In this document: positions 32,839-41,708 of the stretch, one piece after another
Numbering within the stretch: position 1 is the first letter of the stretch
Layout: the number at the start of each line of letters is the position of its first letter
Translations under genes and position numbers: made by a program
NCBI RefSeq assembly: GCF_004765795.1
Contig: NZ_SBIV01000008.1
Span: 62,001 to 126,000 of the forward strand
Length of the DNA: 64,000 nucleotides
Reading direction: 5' to 3'
Source of the DNA: Halorussus marinus
Lineage (GTDB): Archaea > Halobacteriota > Halobacteria > Halobacteriales > Haladaptataceae
Notes under the pieces: model-generated
Seen by the model: only the letters and a program-made list of their open reading frames with translations
Told to the model about the DNA's origin: nothing
The model's database searches: none

Positions 32839-33858
32839 CTACGCCTCGCGCTCGCCGACCTTCACGAGCTGTTTGCCGATGTTCTCGCCCTCGAACAGCC
32901 CGAGGAACGCGTCGGGGGCGTTCTGTAGCCCGTCGGTGACCGTCTCGCGGTAGGTCACCTCGCCGTCGGCGACCCACTCGGCGAGCTGTCGGGTCGCGGC
33001 TTCGAACCGGGGGGCGAAGTCCCCGACCAGAAAGCCCTCGACGCGGGCCCGGGTCTCGACGAGCGTGCCGAGCTTCCGGGGTCCCGTCGGTAGCTCCTCG
33101 GCGTTGTACAGCGAGATCTGGCCGCAGACCGCGACCCGGGCGTCGACGTTGAGCTTCGAGAAGACGGCGTCGGTGATCGGGCCGCCGACGTTGTCGAAGT
33201 AGCTGTCGACCCCGTCGGGCGCGGCCTCGTCGAGCGCCGCCCGGTAGTCGTCGGTCGCCTTGTAGTTGATGGCGGCGTCGAAGCCGAGGTCGTCTTCGAG
33301 GAACGCGACCTTCTCGTCGGAGCCGGCGAACCCGACCACGCGGGCGCCCGACCGCTTTGCGATCTGGCCCGCGACCGAGCCGACCGCGCCCGCCGCGCCC
33401 GTGACGACGAACGTGTCGCCGGCCTTCGGGTCGGCGACCTCGCGGGTGCCGAAGTAGGCGGTCCGGCCGGGCATCCCCAGCACGCCGAGCGCGGTCGAGA
33501 TCGGCCCGAGACTCGGATCGACGGGCTGGAGTTGGGCGCCCGGCGCGGTGGCGTAGTCGGCCCACTCGAGGTTGCCGGTCACCACGTCGCCGGCCTCGAA
33601 GCCCGCGCCGTTGGACTCGACGACCTCGGCGACGACGCCCGCACGGAGGGGCTCGCCCACGTCCCACGGCTCGGCGTACGACTCGCCGGCGTCCATCCGA
33701 CCGCGCATGTAGGGGTCGACCGAGAGGTACAGCGTCCGGACCAGCGCCTCGCCCGGCGCGGGGTCGGGGACGGCTTGCTCGACCAGTTCGAACGTCTCGC
33801 GGTCGGGCGTGCCGTCGGGGCGCTCGGCTAGCAGGTACTTCCGGTTGGTGTCGCTCAT
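32839..33858 (-). CDS. NADP-dependent medium-chain oxidoreductase (CurA/leukotriene B4 dehydrogenase-like)
   Basis: The 339-residue protein matches the zinc-free MDR branch. It has VRTLYLSVDPYMRGRM (about 41-56), GMPGRTAYFGTREVADPKAGDTFVVTGAAGAVGSVAGQIAKRSGARVVG (AxxGxxG cofactor motif) and DSYFDNVGGPITDAVFSKLN. No Cys/His zinc-binding lobe is present. The family reduces the alpha,beta double bond of enones with NADPH. It is 70 bases upstream of the FMN reductase gene in the divergent sense and likely monocistronic. Confidence 0.88.
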   Translation of the reverse strand: MSDTNRKYLLAERPDGTPDRETFELVEQAVPDPAPGEALVRTLYLSVDPYMRGRMDAGESYAEPWDVGEPLRAGVVAEVVESNGAGFEAGDVVTGNLEWADYATAPGAQLQPVDPSLGPISTALGVLGMPGRTAYFGTREVADPKAGDTFVVTGAAGAVGSVAGQIAKRSGARVVGFAGSDEKVAFLEDDLGFDAAINYKATDDYRAALDEAAPDGVDSYFDNVGGPITDAVFSKLNVDARVAVCGQISLYNAEELPTGPRKLGTLVETRARVEGFLVGDFAPRFEAATRQLAEWVADGEVTYRETVTDGLQNAPDAFLGLFEGENIGKQLVKVGEREA

Positions 33859-33928
33859 GGTTCGACCGTGGACGGCCGGCCGGAAGGGCACTGCGGTCCC
33901 GGCAGGTTCGGGGTCGACTCGGCGAGGG

Positions 33929-34510
33929 TTACTCGGTCGCCCCGACGTTCTCCTCGCTCTCCATCGTCGACGGGGTGGGTTCGATGTCGGCGTACCTGAC
34001 CGTCTCCTCGCCGAGTCGGACCACCCGAGCTTCGAGGTCCGGATCGGCGAACGAGCCGTCTCGGACCGCCGCGTGCGAGCGGGCCACCGCGGCCTGATAC
34101 GGCAGGACCCACGCGTCGAGCGCCCGGCAGACCGACCGGAGGTGTTCGAGCGCGGTGATGGGAAACTGGCCGCCCGAGACTCCGAGCAGTCCCACGGTCT
34201 TGTCCCCGAACTCCTCGAACCCGCAGTAGTCGATCGCGGTCTTCAGCGTCGAGGAGTACGAGCCGTGGTACATCGGCGTCCCGAGGATCACGGCGTCGGC
34301 CGCCCGAACCTCGCGGGCGAGCGCGGCGGCGTCGCCCGCCGCGTCGACGTCGGGGTCGAACGCGGGCAGGTCGTACTCGCGCAGGTCGAGAAGCGCGGGG
34401 TCGCCCCCGGCGGCCTCGACGCCGTCGAGCGCGCGCCCGAGGGCCACACGGGTGGTGCTCTCGTCGCGGAGACTGCCACAGAGTGCGGCGATTCGGGGTG
34501 AATCGGTCAT
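33929..34510 (-). CDS. NADPH-dependent FMN reductase (flavodoxin-like)
   Basis: The 193-residue protein has the flavodoxin-like NAD(P)H:FMN reductase pattern. It shows IAALCGSLRDESTTRVAL (FMN phosphate loop), AVILGTPMYHGSYSSTLKTAIDYC (isoalloxazine loop with PxYHG) and KTVGLLGVSGGQFP. It reduces FMN, azo or quinone substrates with NAD(P)H. It is divergent from the large Bat-type regulator. Confidence 0.87.
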   Translation of the reverse strand: MTDSPRIAALCGSLRDESTTRVALGRALDGVEAAGGDPALLDLREYDLPAFDPDVDAAGDAAALAREVRAADAVILGTPMYHGSYSSTLKTAIDYCGFEEFGDKTVGLLGVSGGQFPITALEHLRSVCRALDAWVLPYQAAVARSHAAVRDGSFADPDLEARVVRLGEETVRYADIEPTPSTMESEENVGATE

Positions 34511-34580
34511 ACCCGTCGGTTCGCCCGCGATCCACTAATCGCTGGCCCCGGCGCGTCCCGCCTCCCGCCGACGATACGAA

Positions 34581-34589
34581 GCTTTATCG
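34581..34589 (+). promoter_or_regulatory. TATA-like element of the multi-domain regulator gene
   Basis: GCTTTATCG lies about 28 bases before the ATG at 34613, the spacing of a leaderless gene. Confidence 0.5.
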
Positions 34590-34612
34590 CCGGGAGTTCC
34601 ATAGCGGAAACG

Positions 34613-37477
34613 ATGGATACGACTCGGTCACCTCGGGACGCGAGCGGTCCCGTATCGGTCCTCCTCGTGGGACCCGAGCCGTGGCGAGAGCGGGTGAGAC
34701 CGGCGCTCGGCGGGGAGGGCCTCGCGGCGCGGTCGGTCGGCGACCGCGAGGAGGCGCTCGGGGCGGTGACCGGCCGGTCGTCCGACGTCGACTGCGTGGT
34801 CAGCGCCCACCGCCTCGACGCCGGGACGGGGCTCGATCTGCTGGAGGCGCTCGGATCGGCGGGATCGTCGGTGGCGTTCGTGCTCGCGCCGATCGACGGC
34901 ACCGAATCGCTCGCCTGCGAGGCGGTCGCGGCGGGCGTCGACGGCTACGTCCCGATCGGCGACGGCGGCGCGGACGCCGACCTCGCGAGCCGGTGTGAGA
35001 CCGCGGTGGCCCGAGCCCGCGAGGACCGCGATCGGGCGGCGAAGGCGAGCCGGTTCGAGGCCTTCTTCGCCGACCCGGACCGGTTCGTCGCGGTCCTCGA
35101 TCCCGACGGGACGGTCGTCCGGGCGAACCCGGCGGCCCTCGACGCGCTCGGGCTCGACGAGAGCGCCGCGATCGGCAAGCGGTTCTGGGGACTGCCGTGG
35201 GTGAGCTTCGACGATTCGCGCCGGGACCTCCAGCGCGCGGTCCGGCGGGGCGCCGCGGGCGAGTACGCCACGTTCGAGGCGGGTCTGGCCGGCGACGACA
35301 GGAGCCGCTTCGAGTTCACGGTCCGGCCGGTCGGCGACGACGTCACCGGCCTCGTCGTCGAGGGCCACGAGGTCGCCGAGCGCGTCCGACTCGAAGAGGA
35401 GCTCCGCGAGTCCGAGGAGCTACACCGCGTCACGCTCAACAACATGACCGACACGGTGTTGGTCACCGACGATGACGGGGCGTTCACCTACGTCTGTCCG
35501 AACGTCCACTTCATCTTCGGCTACAGCGTCGAGGAGCTCTACGAGTTCGGGACCATCGACGAACTCCTCGGCGAGGACCTGTTCGACCGCGACCGGCTCG
35601 ACGCCGAGAACGTCCTGACGAACGTCGAGTGCACCGCGACCGACAAGCACGGCCGCGAGCACACCCTGCTCGTGAACGTCCGGCAGGTCTCGATTCAGGG
35701 CGGGACCACCCTCTACAGCTGTCGGGACATCACCAAGCGCAAACAGCGCGAGACGGCGCTCACCCAGCTCCACCAGACGAGCCGGAACCTCCTGTACGCA
35801 GAGACCAAGTCGGAGATCGCGACCGAGGTGGTGACCGACGCGACCGCGGTCCTCCGGACGCCCGCGGCGGCGGTCTACCGCTTCGACCGCGAGGCCAACG
35901 CGCTGGTGCCGGCCGCCGTCGCGGGCGCGCTCGACGAGCGGGCCGGCGGGCTGGCGGAGCTGTCGCCCGACCGGACCACGGCCGTGAGCCGGGCGTTCGT
36001 CGACGAGCAGACCACGACGCGCGCGGACGCCGACCGGGACGAGATCGACCCCGCGCCGCTCTCGGAGTTCGGCGACTTCGTCGCGGTTCCGCTCGGCGAC
36101 CACGGCGTCTTCGTGGCCGCCGCGGCGGACCCGGACGCCTTCGACGAGGTGAGCGAGGAGGTCGCCGAACTGCTCGCGGCGACCGCGGAGGCGGCGTTCG
36201 ACCGGATCGAGCGCGAGACCGAACTCCGGGAGCGCGACCGGACCCTCCAGCGACAGAACCGTCGGCTCTCCCAGCTCAATCGGGTGAACGAGTTCATCCG
36301 CGAGATAGATCAGGCGCTGGTCGGCGCACGGACCCGCGAGACCATCGAGGAGGCGGTCTGCGACAGGCTCACGAGCGACGACCGGTTCGCGTTCGCGTGG
36401 ATCGGCGAGACCGCCGCCTCGGACGCGACGCTCAGACCGCGGGCGTGGGCGGGCGACGAACGGGGCTATCTCGACAGCGTCTCGCTGGAGCCCGGCGCCG
36501 ACGCCGCGGGCGTCGAGCCGAGCGTCCGAACCGCGACCGAACGCGAGGCGACGTTCGTCTCGAACGTCGCCGACCGCCTCCGAGACGCCGAGTGGTGTCC
36601 GGAGGCGGCGGCCCGGGGGTTCCAGTCGGTCCTGTCGATCCCGCTCGCCTACGACGACGTGCTGTTCGGGACGCTGACCGTCTACGCGAACGAGCCCGCG
36701 GCGTTCGACGAGATGGTGCGGTCGGTGCTGTGCGAGCTCGGCGACACGGTGGCGTCGGCCATCAACGCCGTCCAGCGCACCGAGGCGCTCCGGAGCGACA
36801 CCACGGTGGAACTGGAGTACCGCATCGCCGACCGGAGCGCGGTGCTCTATCGGCTCGCCGAGGAGACCGGCGCGGCGTTGCGCGCCGAGAGCGACCTGAC
36901 CCGCGAGGACGGCACGACGCTCGTGTTCGTCACCGTGGAGGGCGCGCCGCTCGATCGGGTGGTCGACGCCGCCGCCGAGTCGGTCGGGATCACGAGCGTC
37001 GAGGCGCTCCGCGAGACCGACGACGGCGGGCTGGTCTGTCTCCGGGTCGGCGACCACTTTCTCACGCGGACTCTCGCCGACCACGGGGCGCTCGTCCGCG
37101 AACTGCGCGCGACGCCCGAGGGCCTCTCGCTGACGGTGGACGTCCCCGACTCGGTCAGCGCCCGGTCGATCGACGAGGTGATCTCGAACGCCTACCCCGG
37201 CGCGGACCTGATCGCACAGCGCGAGCGAACCCGTCCGCTCGACACCCGCGGGCGGCCCGGACGGTTGGCCGACGAGCTCACCGACCGCCAACTGGAGGTC
37301 GCGCAGGTGGCCTACCACAGCGGCTTCTTCGACAGCCAGCGCGACGTGACCGGCCGCGACGTCGCCGCCATGCTCGACATCTCTCACACCGCGTTCTACG
37401 ACCACGTCAACCGCATCCAGCGGAAGCTGTTCGCCTCCCTGCTCGAAACCGCGCCGGGAGCCGCGGACGTTGAATAG
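34613..37477 (+). CDS. multi-domain sensor-regulator: pseudo-receiver, PAS, PAS, GAF, GAF, Bat, HTH_10
   Basis: The 954-residue protein has in order a receiver-like domain (about 13-135), PAS 1 (about 145-255), PAS 2 (about 265-385), GAF 1 (about 390-540), a coiled linker, GAF 2 (about 555-720), a bacterio-opsin-activator-type domain (about 725-880) and a C-terminal HTH_10 (LTDRQLEVAQVAYHSGFFDSQRDVTGRDVAAMLDISHTAFYDHV). In the receiver the position normally holding the phospho-Asp (VVSDxR in haloarchaea) reads VVSAHR (Ala65), so phosphorylation there is unlikely. It probably senses a small ligand or redox state through PAS/GAF and binds DNA directly. The targets are unknown. Its stop lies inside a long inverted repeat. 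Confidence 0.85.
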   Translation: MDTTRSPRDASGPVSVLLVGPEPWRERVRPALGGEGLAARSVGDREEALGAVTGRSSDVDCVVSAHRLDAGTGLDLLEALGSAGSSVAFVLAPIDGTESLACEAVAAGVDGYVPIGDGGADADLASRCETAVARAREDRDRAAKASRFEAFFADPDRFVAVLDPDGTVVRANPAALDALGLDESAAIGKRFWGLPWVSFDDSRRDLQRAVRRGAAGEYATFEAGLAGDDRSRFEFTVRPVGDDVTGLVVEGHEVAERVRLEEELRESEELHRVTLNNMTDTVLVTDDDGAFTYVCPNVHFIFGYSVEELYEFGTIDELLGEDLFDRDRLDAENVLTNVECTATDKHGREHTLLVNVRQVSIQGGTTLYSCRDITKRKQRETALTQLHQTSRNLLYAETKSEIATEVVTDATAVLRTPAAAVYRFDREANALVPAAVAGALDERAGGLAELSPDRTTAVSRAFVDEQTTTRADADRDEIDPAPLSEFGDFVAVPLGDHGVFVAAAADPDAFDEVSEEVAELLAATAEAAFDRIERETELRERDRTLQRQNRRLSQLNRVNEFIREIDQALVGARTRETIEEAVCDRLTSDDRFAFAWIGETAASDATLRPRAWAGDERGYLDSVSLEPGADAAGVEPSVRTATEREATFVSNVADRLRDAEWCPEAAARGFQSVLSIPLAYDDVLFGTLTVYANEPAAFDEMVRSVLCELGDTVASAINAVQRTEALRSDTTVELEYRIADRSAVLYRLAEETGAALRAESDLTREDGTTLVFVTVEGAPLDRVVDAAAESVGITSVEALRETDDGGLVCLRVGDHFLTRTLADHGALVRELRATPEGLSLTVDVPDSVSARSIDEVISNAYPGADLIAQRERTRPLDTRGRPGRLADELTDRQLEVAQVAYHSGFFDSQRDVTGRDVAAMLDISHTAFYDHVNRIQRKLFASLLETAPGAADVE

Positions 37478-37515
37478 TAACCCGTGTCAGAGATATTCAC
37501 GGTTTACTATTCAAC
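37469..37515 (+). promoter_or_regulatory. long inverted repeat overlapping a stop codon and the next promoter
   Basis: GTTGAATAGTAACC (37469-37482) and GGTTTACTATTCAAC (37501-37515) are inverted copies (12 bases identical, then one inserted base) around an 18-base centre. The left arm contains the TAG stop of the regulator gene. The right arm includes TTTACTATT, a TATA-like element for the downstream rubrerythrin-like/gdh genes. It could be an operator, or a transcript-end hairpin. Confidence 0.6.
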
Positions 37516-37559
37516 TGCGACGCCCATGTGGCTGGCTCGGATACCAGTAGTCACCGAGC

Positions 37560-37709
37560 ATGAGCCAACGCGATGTCACCTACGACGCCGACGACGCCTA
37601 CGAGTACGAGTGTCTCCGGTGTGCCGAGACGGTGCGCGCCACCGGTCACCCCGGCGGGTGTCCGGAGTGTGCGAGTCCGATGCGAAACCGACGGATGCCC
37701 TACGAGTAA
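37560..37709 (+). CDS. rubrerythrin-like zinc-ribbon mini-protein
   Basis: The 49-residue frame from the ATG at 37560 has two CxxC pairs ([10 protein letters not shown] and [10 protein letters not shown]) in the pattern of rubredoxin/rubrerythrin-like knuckles, and ends RRMPYE. It lies one base before the glutamate dehydrogenase ATG, so both share a transcript from the promoter near 37503-37511. Such mini-proteins are widespread in haloarchaea. Metal (Zn or Fe) binding is likely and the function is unknown. Confidence 0.75.
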   Translation: MSQRDVTYDADDAYEYECLRCAETVRATGHPGGCPECASPMRNRRMPYE

Positions 37710-37710
37710 G

Positions 37711-38997
37711 ATGGCGACCCACACTGCAGAGGGCGCCGAACCCGACGAGGCCGAGGCCGAATCCGCGCTCGAAACCGCCCTGCGACAGCTCTCGGCGGCC
37801 GCCGCGCACGTCGACACCGACGAGGGCGTGATCGAGCGGCTCAAACACCCCACTCGCGTCGTGGAGGTCGCGGTCCCGCTCGAACGCGACGACGGGAGCG
37901 TCGAGGTGTACACGGGCTACCGCGCCCAGCACGACGACGTCCGGGGCCCGTACAAGGGCGGACTTCGGTTCCACCCGGAGGTCACCGCCGAGGAGTGCGT
38001 GGGGCTGTCGATGTGGATGACCTGGAAGTGTGCGGTGATGGACCTGCCGTTCGGCGGCGCGAAGGGCGGCGTCGTCGTGAACCCCAAGGAACTGAGCACC
38101 GAGGAAAAAGAGCGGCTCACCCGCCGGTTCGCTGGCGAGATCCGCGACACGATCGGCCCGAAACGCGACATCCCGGCGCCGGACATGGGCACCGACGCCC
38201 AGACGATGGCGTGGTTCATGGACGCCTACTCGATGCAGGAGGGCGAGACGATCCCCGGCGTGGTCACGGGCAAGCCGCCCGTGATCGGCGGGAGCTACGG
38301 CCGCGAGGAAGCCCCCGGCCGGAGCGTCGCTATCATCGCCCGGGAAGCCATCGACTACTACGGGAAGCGCATCGAGGACGCGACGGTGGCGGTCCAGGGG
38401 TTCGGGAGCGTGGGGGCCAACGCGGCCCGGGCGCTCGACGACTGGGGCGCGGACGTGGTGGCGGTCAGCGACGTCAACGGCGCGGCCTACGACACGACCG
38501 GGCTGGACACCCACGCGGTCCCCTCCCACGAGGAACAGCCCGAGGCCGTGATGCAGTACGACGCCCCGAACACGCTGACCAACGAGGAACTTCTCGAACT
38601 CGACGTGGACGTGCTGATCCCGGCCGCGATCGGGAACGTCATCACCGCCGACAACGCCGGCGACGTCGACGCCGACGTGGTCGTCGAGGGCGCGAACGGC
38701 CCGACGACGTCGACCGCCGATACGATCCTCGAAGAGCGGGGCGTGCCGGTGGTGCCCGACATCCTCGCGAACGCCGGCGGGGTCACGGTGTCGTACTTCG
38801 AGTGGCTTCAGGACATCAACCGCCGCCAGTGGTCGCGCGAACGCGTCAACGAGGAGCTCGAAGACCACATGCTCTCGGCGTGGAACGACGTTCGAGCCGA
38901 GGTCGAGGCCCGCGACGTGAGCTGGCGCGACGCCGCCTACGTCGTCGCGCTCGGTCGAATCGGCGAGGCGAAAGCGACCCGCGGGCTCTGGCCGTAG
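37711..38997 (+). CDS. gdhB: glutamate dehydrogenase (Glu/Leu/Phe/Val dehydrogenase family)
   Basis: The 428-residue enzyme has the GDH dimerisation and substrate region ([25 protein letters not shown]), the catalytic Lys region [37 protein letters not shown] and the Rossmann motif [17 protein letters not shown]. It interconverts glutamate and 2-oxoglutarate plus ammonia. The cofactor cannot be assigned by eye. Its position about 1.7 kb from the dgcN-dgcA pair is suggestive: D-glutamate salvage would end in L-glutamate. The paralogue number (B) is by analogy only. Confidence 0.92.
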   Translation: MATHTAEGAEPDEAEAESALETALRQLSAAAAHVDTDEGVIERLKHPTRVVEVAVPLERDDGSVEVYTGYRAQHDDVRGPYKGGLRFHPEVTAEECVGLSMWMTWKCAVMDLPFGGAKGGVVVNPKELSTEEKERLTRRFAGEIRDTIGPKRDIPAPDMGTDAQTMAWFMDAYSMQEGETIPGVVTGKPPVIGGSYGREEAPGRSVAIIAREAIDYYGKRIEDATVAVQGFGSVGANAARALDDWGADVVAVSDVNGAAYDTTGLDTHAVPSHEEQPEAVMQYDAPNTLTNEELLELDVDVLIPAAIGNVITADNAGDVDADVVVEGANGPTTSTADTILEERGVPVVPDILANAGGVTVSYFEWLQDINRRQWSRERVNEELEDHMLSAWNDVRAEVEARDVSWRDAAYVVALGRIGEAKATRGLWP

Positions 38998-39104
38998 GTC
39001 GCACCCGGAGCGAACCGCCGACACGGTGGGCGCATCGCGTTCGCTTCACATGGGTTTGCTTGCACGGACGGCGATGCGCCGGGTCAGGGGCGGGACGCGG
39101 TCGA

Positions 39105-40508
39105 TCACTCTATTTCGGTCACTCGACCGACGAACAGCGGCGTCTCGGTCGGCTTGTCCCGGATGTAAAACAGGAACGGTCGATCGACGGTCATCTCGAC
39201 CCGGTCGGAGAGCGCGGTCTCGGCGATGACCGCGGCGGTCGCGGCCGCGGCCTCGGTGCCCCGCTCGTCGACCGACACGAAACTCTGATGGAAGACGTCG
39301 TCGACGAACAGGTCCCGGTCGTCGCTCATCCCGCTCAGGTCGGCTCGCGGCGTGAACGCTTCGTCCATGCCGAGTTCGCGGAGCGTCTCCACGAGGCTGA
39401 CCCCGGTCTCGAACTCGAACTTCGGGAGCGAGAGCGTGACCTGCGCGCGGCTCGCTTGCTCTACCATGATCGCGAGCCGGTCGACCGTCAGCGACGACTC
39501 GAACGCCTCGAACGCCCCCTCGGCCGGGAGGACCACGACCATGCTTGTGTCGCCGTTCGCGTAGTCGAGTTCGACGAGCTGGTGGCCCTCGATCTCGGCG
39601 TACCGGGTCTTCAGCTCCTGTCGCATCGTGGGCACGTCGGCGGTCGAGCCGTCGAGCGCGGTGAACGGACGGGGCTCGGTTTCGTCCTCGGAGAACGGCA
39701 TCGCCCACCGCGCCGAGAAGTAGACGGCGTTGGTGAGCACGAGCCGCGTCGCGGTGTCGATCGACCCCCTCGGGAGCAGGTCCTCGATGCGGTCGTTCGT
39801 CCGGTCGGCGACCCACCCGTTGATCCGCTCGCGGGCGGCCTCGGGGTCGCCCGTGAAGTCCGCGAGCCTGAGCCCGGCGCCGTAGTAGGCGTCCAGCAGG
39901 TCCAGAAACGCCTCGCCGAAGGGAAAGCCCTCTTGGCCCCACGCGCTGTTGGCCGCGGTGAGTTCGAACGCCGGGCCGGCGTCCTCGCCGTCCGCCTCGC
40001 CCGTCGCGGTCCGGACGGCCGCGTCCGTCCCGTCCTCGTTCCGTCGGGCGAACTCGGCCTCCAGCGCGGCGAACGCCGCGTGGAGGCGCTCGCCGTCGAG
40101 TTCGAAGTCGAGCGCCCCGGCCATCTCCTCGCGGGTGGTCCCGCGGGCGCCGGCGTACGTCATCGCCAGCGCGACCGAGACGCTGTACGGCGAGGCGAAG
40201 ACGTTGCCGCCCTCGCGGTCGCCAAGAACCCTCAGCAGGTCGAGCCCGAAGGCGACGTTCCCGCGGAGCTGGTCGGCCAGCAGGTCCTCGTCCAGATCGG
40301 GATCGGTCGCGAAGTCGGGGTCGGGGAACGCGGGCGCCTCGAAGTCGTCGAAGCCGGTCGGCTCGGTCGTCGTGTCGGTCGGGTCGGGCCGGTCGGTCGT
40401 CTCGGAGGTCGCGGTCGTCTCCGCGCGGGGCTCGTCGCCGGCACAGCCGGCGAGTCCGGCGAGAAACGCGCCGGTCAGCGCGAGCGTCTCGCGTCGTCGG
40501 AAGGGCAT
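39105..40508 (-). CDS. serpin-family protease inhibitor, predicted lipoprotein
   Basis: The 467-residue protein has an N-terminal RRRETLALTGAFLAGLAGC export signal with lipobox Cys at about residue 21, and a Thr/Asp-rich linker (about 22-60). A full serpin fold follows, with NVFASPYSVSVALAMTYAGARGTT, LTAANSAWGQEGFPF, LVLTNAVYFSARWAMPF, FHQSFVSVDERGTEAAAATAAV and RPFLFYIRDKPTETPLFVGRV. The hinge (E415 R G T E A A A A T) is the inhibitory consensus, so the loop should insert into the A-sheet. By register P1 would be Thr431. Likely targets are secreted serine proteases. A GTTTAGG TATA-like element at 40531-40537 supports a leaderless start. Confidence 0.9.
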   Translation of the reverse strand: MPFRRRETLALTGAFLAGLAGCAGDEPRAETTATSETTDRPDPTDTTTEPTGFDDFEAPAFPDPDFATDPDLDEDLLADQLRGNVAFGLDLLRVLGDREGGNVFASPYSVSVALAMTYAGARGTTREEMAGALDFELDGERLHAAFAALEAEFARRNEDGTDAAVRTATGEADGEDAGPAFELTAANSAWGQEGFPFGEAFLDLLDAYYGAGLRLADFTGDPEAARERINGWVADRTNDRIEDLLPRGSIDTATRLVLTNAVYFSARWAMPFSEDETEPRPFTALDGSTADVPTMRQELKTRYAEIEGHQLVELDYANGDTSMVVVLPAEGAFEAFESSLTVDRLAIMVEQASRAQVTLSLPKFEFETGVSLVETLRELGMDEAFTPRADLSGMSDDRDLFVDDVFHQSFVSVDERGTEAAAATAAVIAETALSDRVEMTVDRPFLFYIRDKPTETPLFVGRVTEIE

Positions 40509-40530
40509 GCGCGGCGGTTCGGTCCGGCGT

Positions 40531-40537
40531 CCTAAAC
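40531..40537 (-). promoter_or_regulatory. TATA-like element of the serpin gene
   Basis: Minus-strand GTTTAGG lies about 26 bases before the ATG at 40508. Confidence 0.45.
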
Positions 40538-40662
40538 GCTTTCTGTAGGGTGAAGCCCGCGTTTGAGTCATCTGTCCTCCGGTCCGGGCGGCCGAGTCGG
40601 GTCGGGCGGGCGGCCGAACCCGGACGTGTCACCGCGTCTGAACGCGGTTACCGACACGGGGA

Positions 40663-40670
40663 GCTTTAAG
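40663..40670 (+). promoter_or_regulatory. TATA-like element of the dgcN-dgcA operon
   Basis: GCTTTAAG lies 28 bases before the ATG at 40695, consistent with leaderless transcription. Confidence 0.55.
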
Positions 40671-40694
40671 CCCCGGTGTTACGACGATTGAGTC

Positions 40695-41708
40695 ATGAGA
40701 GTTGCGATACTCGCTCACGAGAAGTTCCCGGACGGTGCCAAGACCGCGCTCGGCCTGTTGCGATACTCCGACTACGACATCGAGGCGGTCCTCGACCGGG
40801 ACACCGCCGGCGGCCGGGTCGCCGACTACGTGGCCGACGTGCAGGACGCCCCCATCGTCGCGGGGATGGACGAGGCCCCCGAGGTCGACGCGCTCATCGT
40901 CGGCATCGCGCCGATCGGCGGCGGGTTCGACGACTCGTGGCGCTCGGACGTCCGGACGGCGCTCGAACGCGGCTGTGACCTGATCTCGGGGCTCCACTAC
41001 TTCCTCGAAGACGACGAGGAGTTCGCCGGGCTCGCGGCCGAGCACGGCGGGGACATCTGGGACGTGCGAAACCCGCCGACCGACCTCTCGGTCGCGGACG
41101 GGGTCGCCGACGAGGTCGACGCGGAGGTCGTCCTGACGGTCGGGACCGACTGCTCGGTCGGGAAGATGACCGCCACGATGGAACTACTCGAAGCCGCCCG
41201 CGACCGCGGGGTCGACGCCGGATTCATCCCGACGGGCCAGACCGGCATCATGATCGAGGGGTGGGGCAACCCCATCGACCGGGTGATCTCGGACTTCACC
41301 GCCGGCGCGGTCGAGGAGATGATCGTCGAGCGCGGCGACGACTACGACTACCTGTTCGTCGAGGGGCAGGGAAGCATCGTCCACCCGGCCTACTCGGCGG
41401 TCACCTGCGGCATCCTCCACGGGTCGATGGCCGACGAGCTCGTGCTGTGTCACGAGGCGGGCCGCGAGGCGATCCACGGCTACGAGGACACCGCCCTCCC
41501 GCCGGTCGCGGAGTACGTCGACCTCTACGAGAACCTCGCCCGGCCGGTCCACGAGACCGAGGTGGTCGCCGGCGCGCTCAACACCCGGTCGGTCGAGGAG
41601 GACGACGCGGCCCGCGACGCCGTCGCGTCGTTCGCCGACGAACTCGGCGCGCCGGCGACCGACCCCGTCCGGTTCGACGCCGACGACGTGCTGGAGGCGA
41701 TCCTATGA
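40695..41708 (+). CDS. dgcN: D-glutamate N-acetyltransferase DgcN (DUF1611)
   Basis: The 337-residue DUF1611 protein has an N-terminal Rossmann-like half (VDALIVGIAPIGGGFDDSW) and a C-terminal P-loop-like GTDCSVGKMT (150-159), followed by FIPTGQTGIMIEGWGNPIDRVISDF and VEGQGSIVHPAYSAVT. Characterised relatives in marine bacteria (DgcN) acetylate D-glutamate and work with DgcA. The gene overlaps dgcA by ATGA at 41705, so the products are made together. The assignment rests on family and the conserved pair. Confidence 0.82.
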   Translation: MRVAILAHEKFPDGAKTALGLLRYSDYDIEAVLDRDTAGGRVADYVADVQDAPIVAGMDEAPEVDALIVGIAPIGGGFDDSWRSDVRTALERGCDLISGLHYFLEDDEEFAGLAAEHGGDIWDVRNPPTDLSVADGVADEVDAEVVLTVGTDCSVGKMTATMELLEAARDRGVDAGFIPTGQTGIMIEGWGNPIDRVISDFTAGAVEEMIVERGDDYDYLFVEGQGSIVHPAYSAVTCGILHGSMADELVLCHEAGREAIHGYEDTALPPVAEYVDLYENLARPVHETEVVAGALNTRSVEEDDAARDAVASFADELGAPATDPVRFDADDVLEAIL

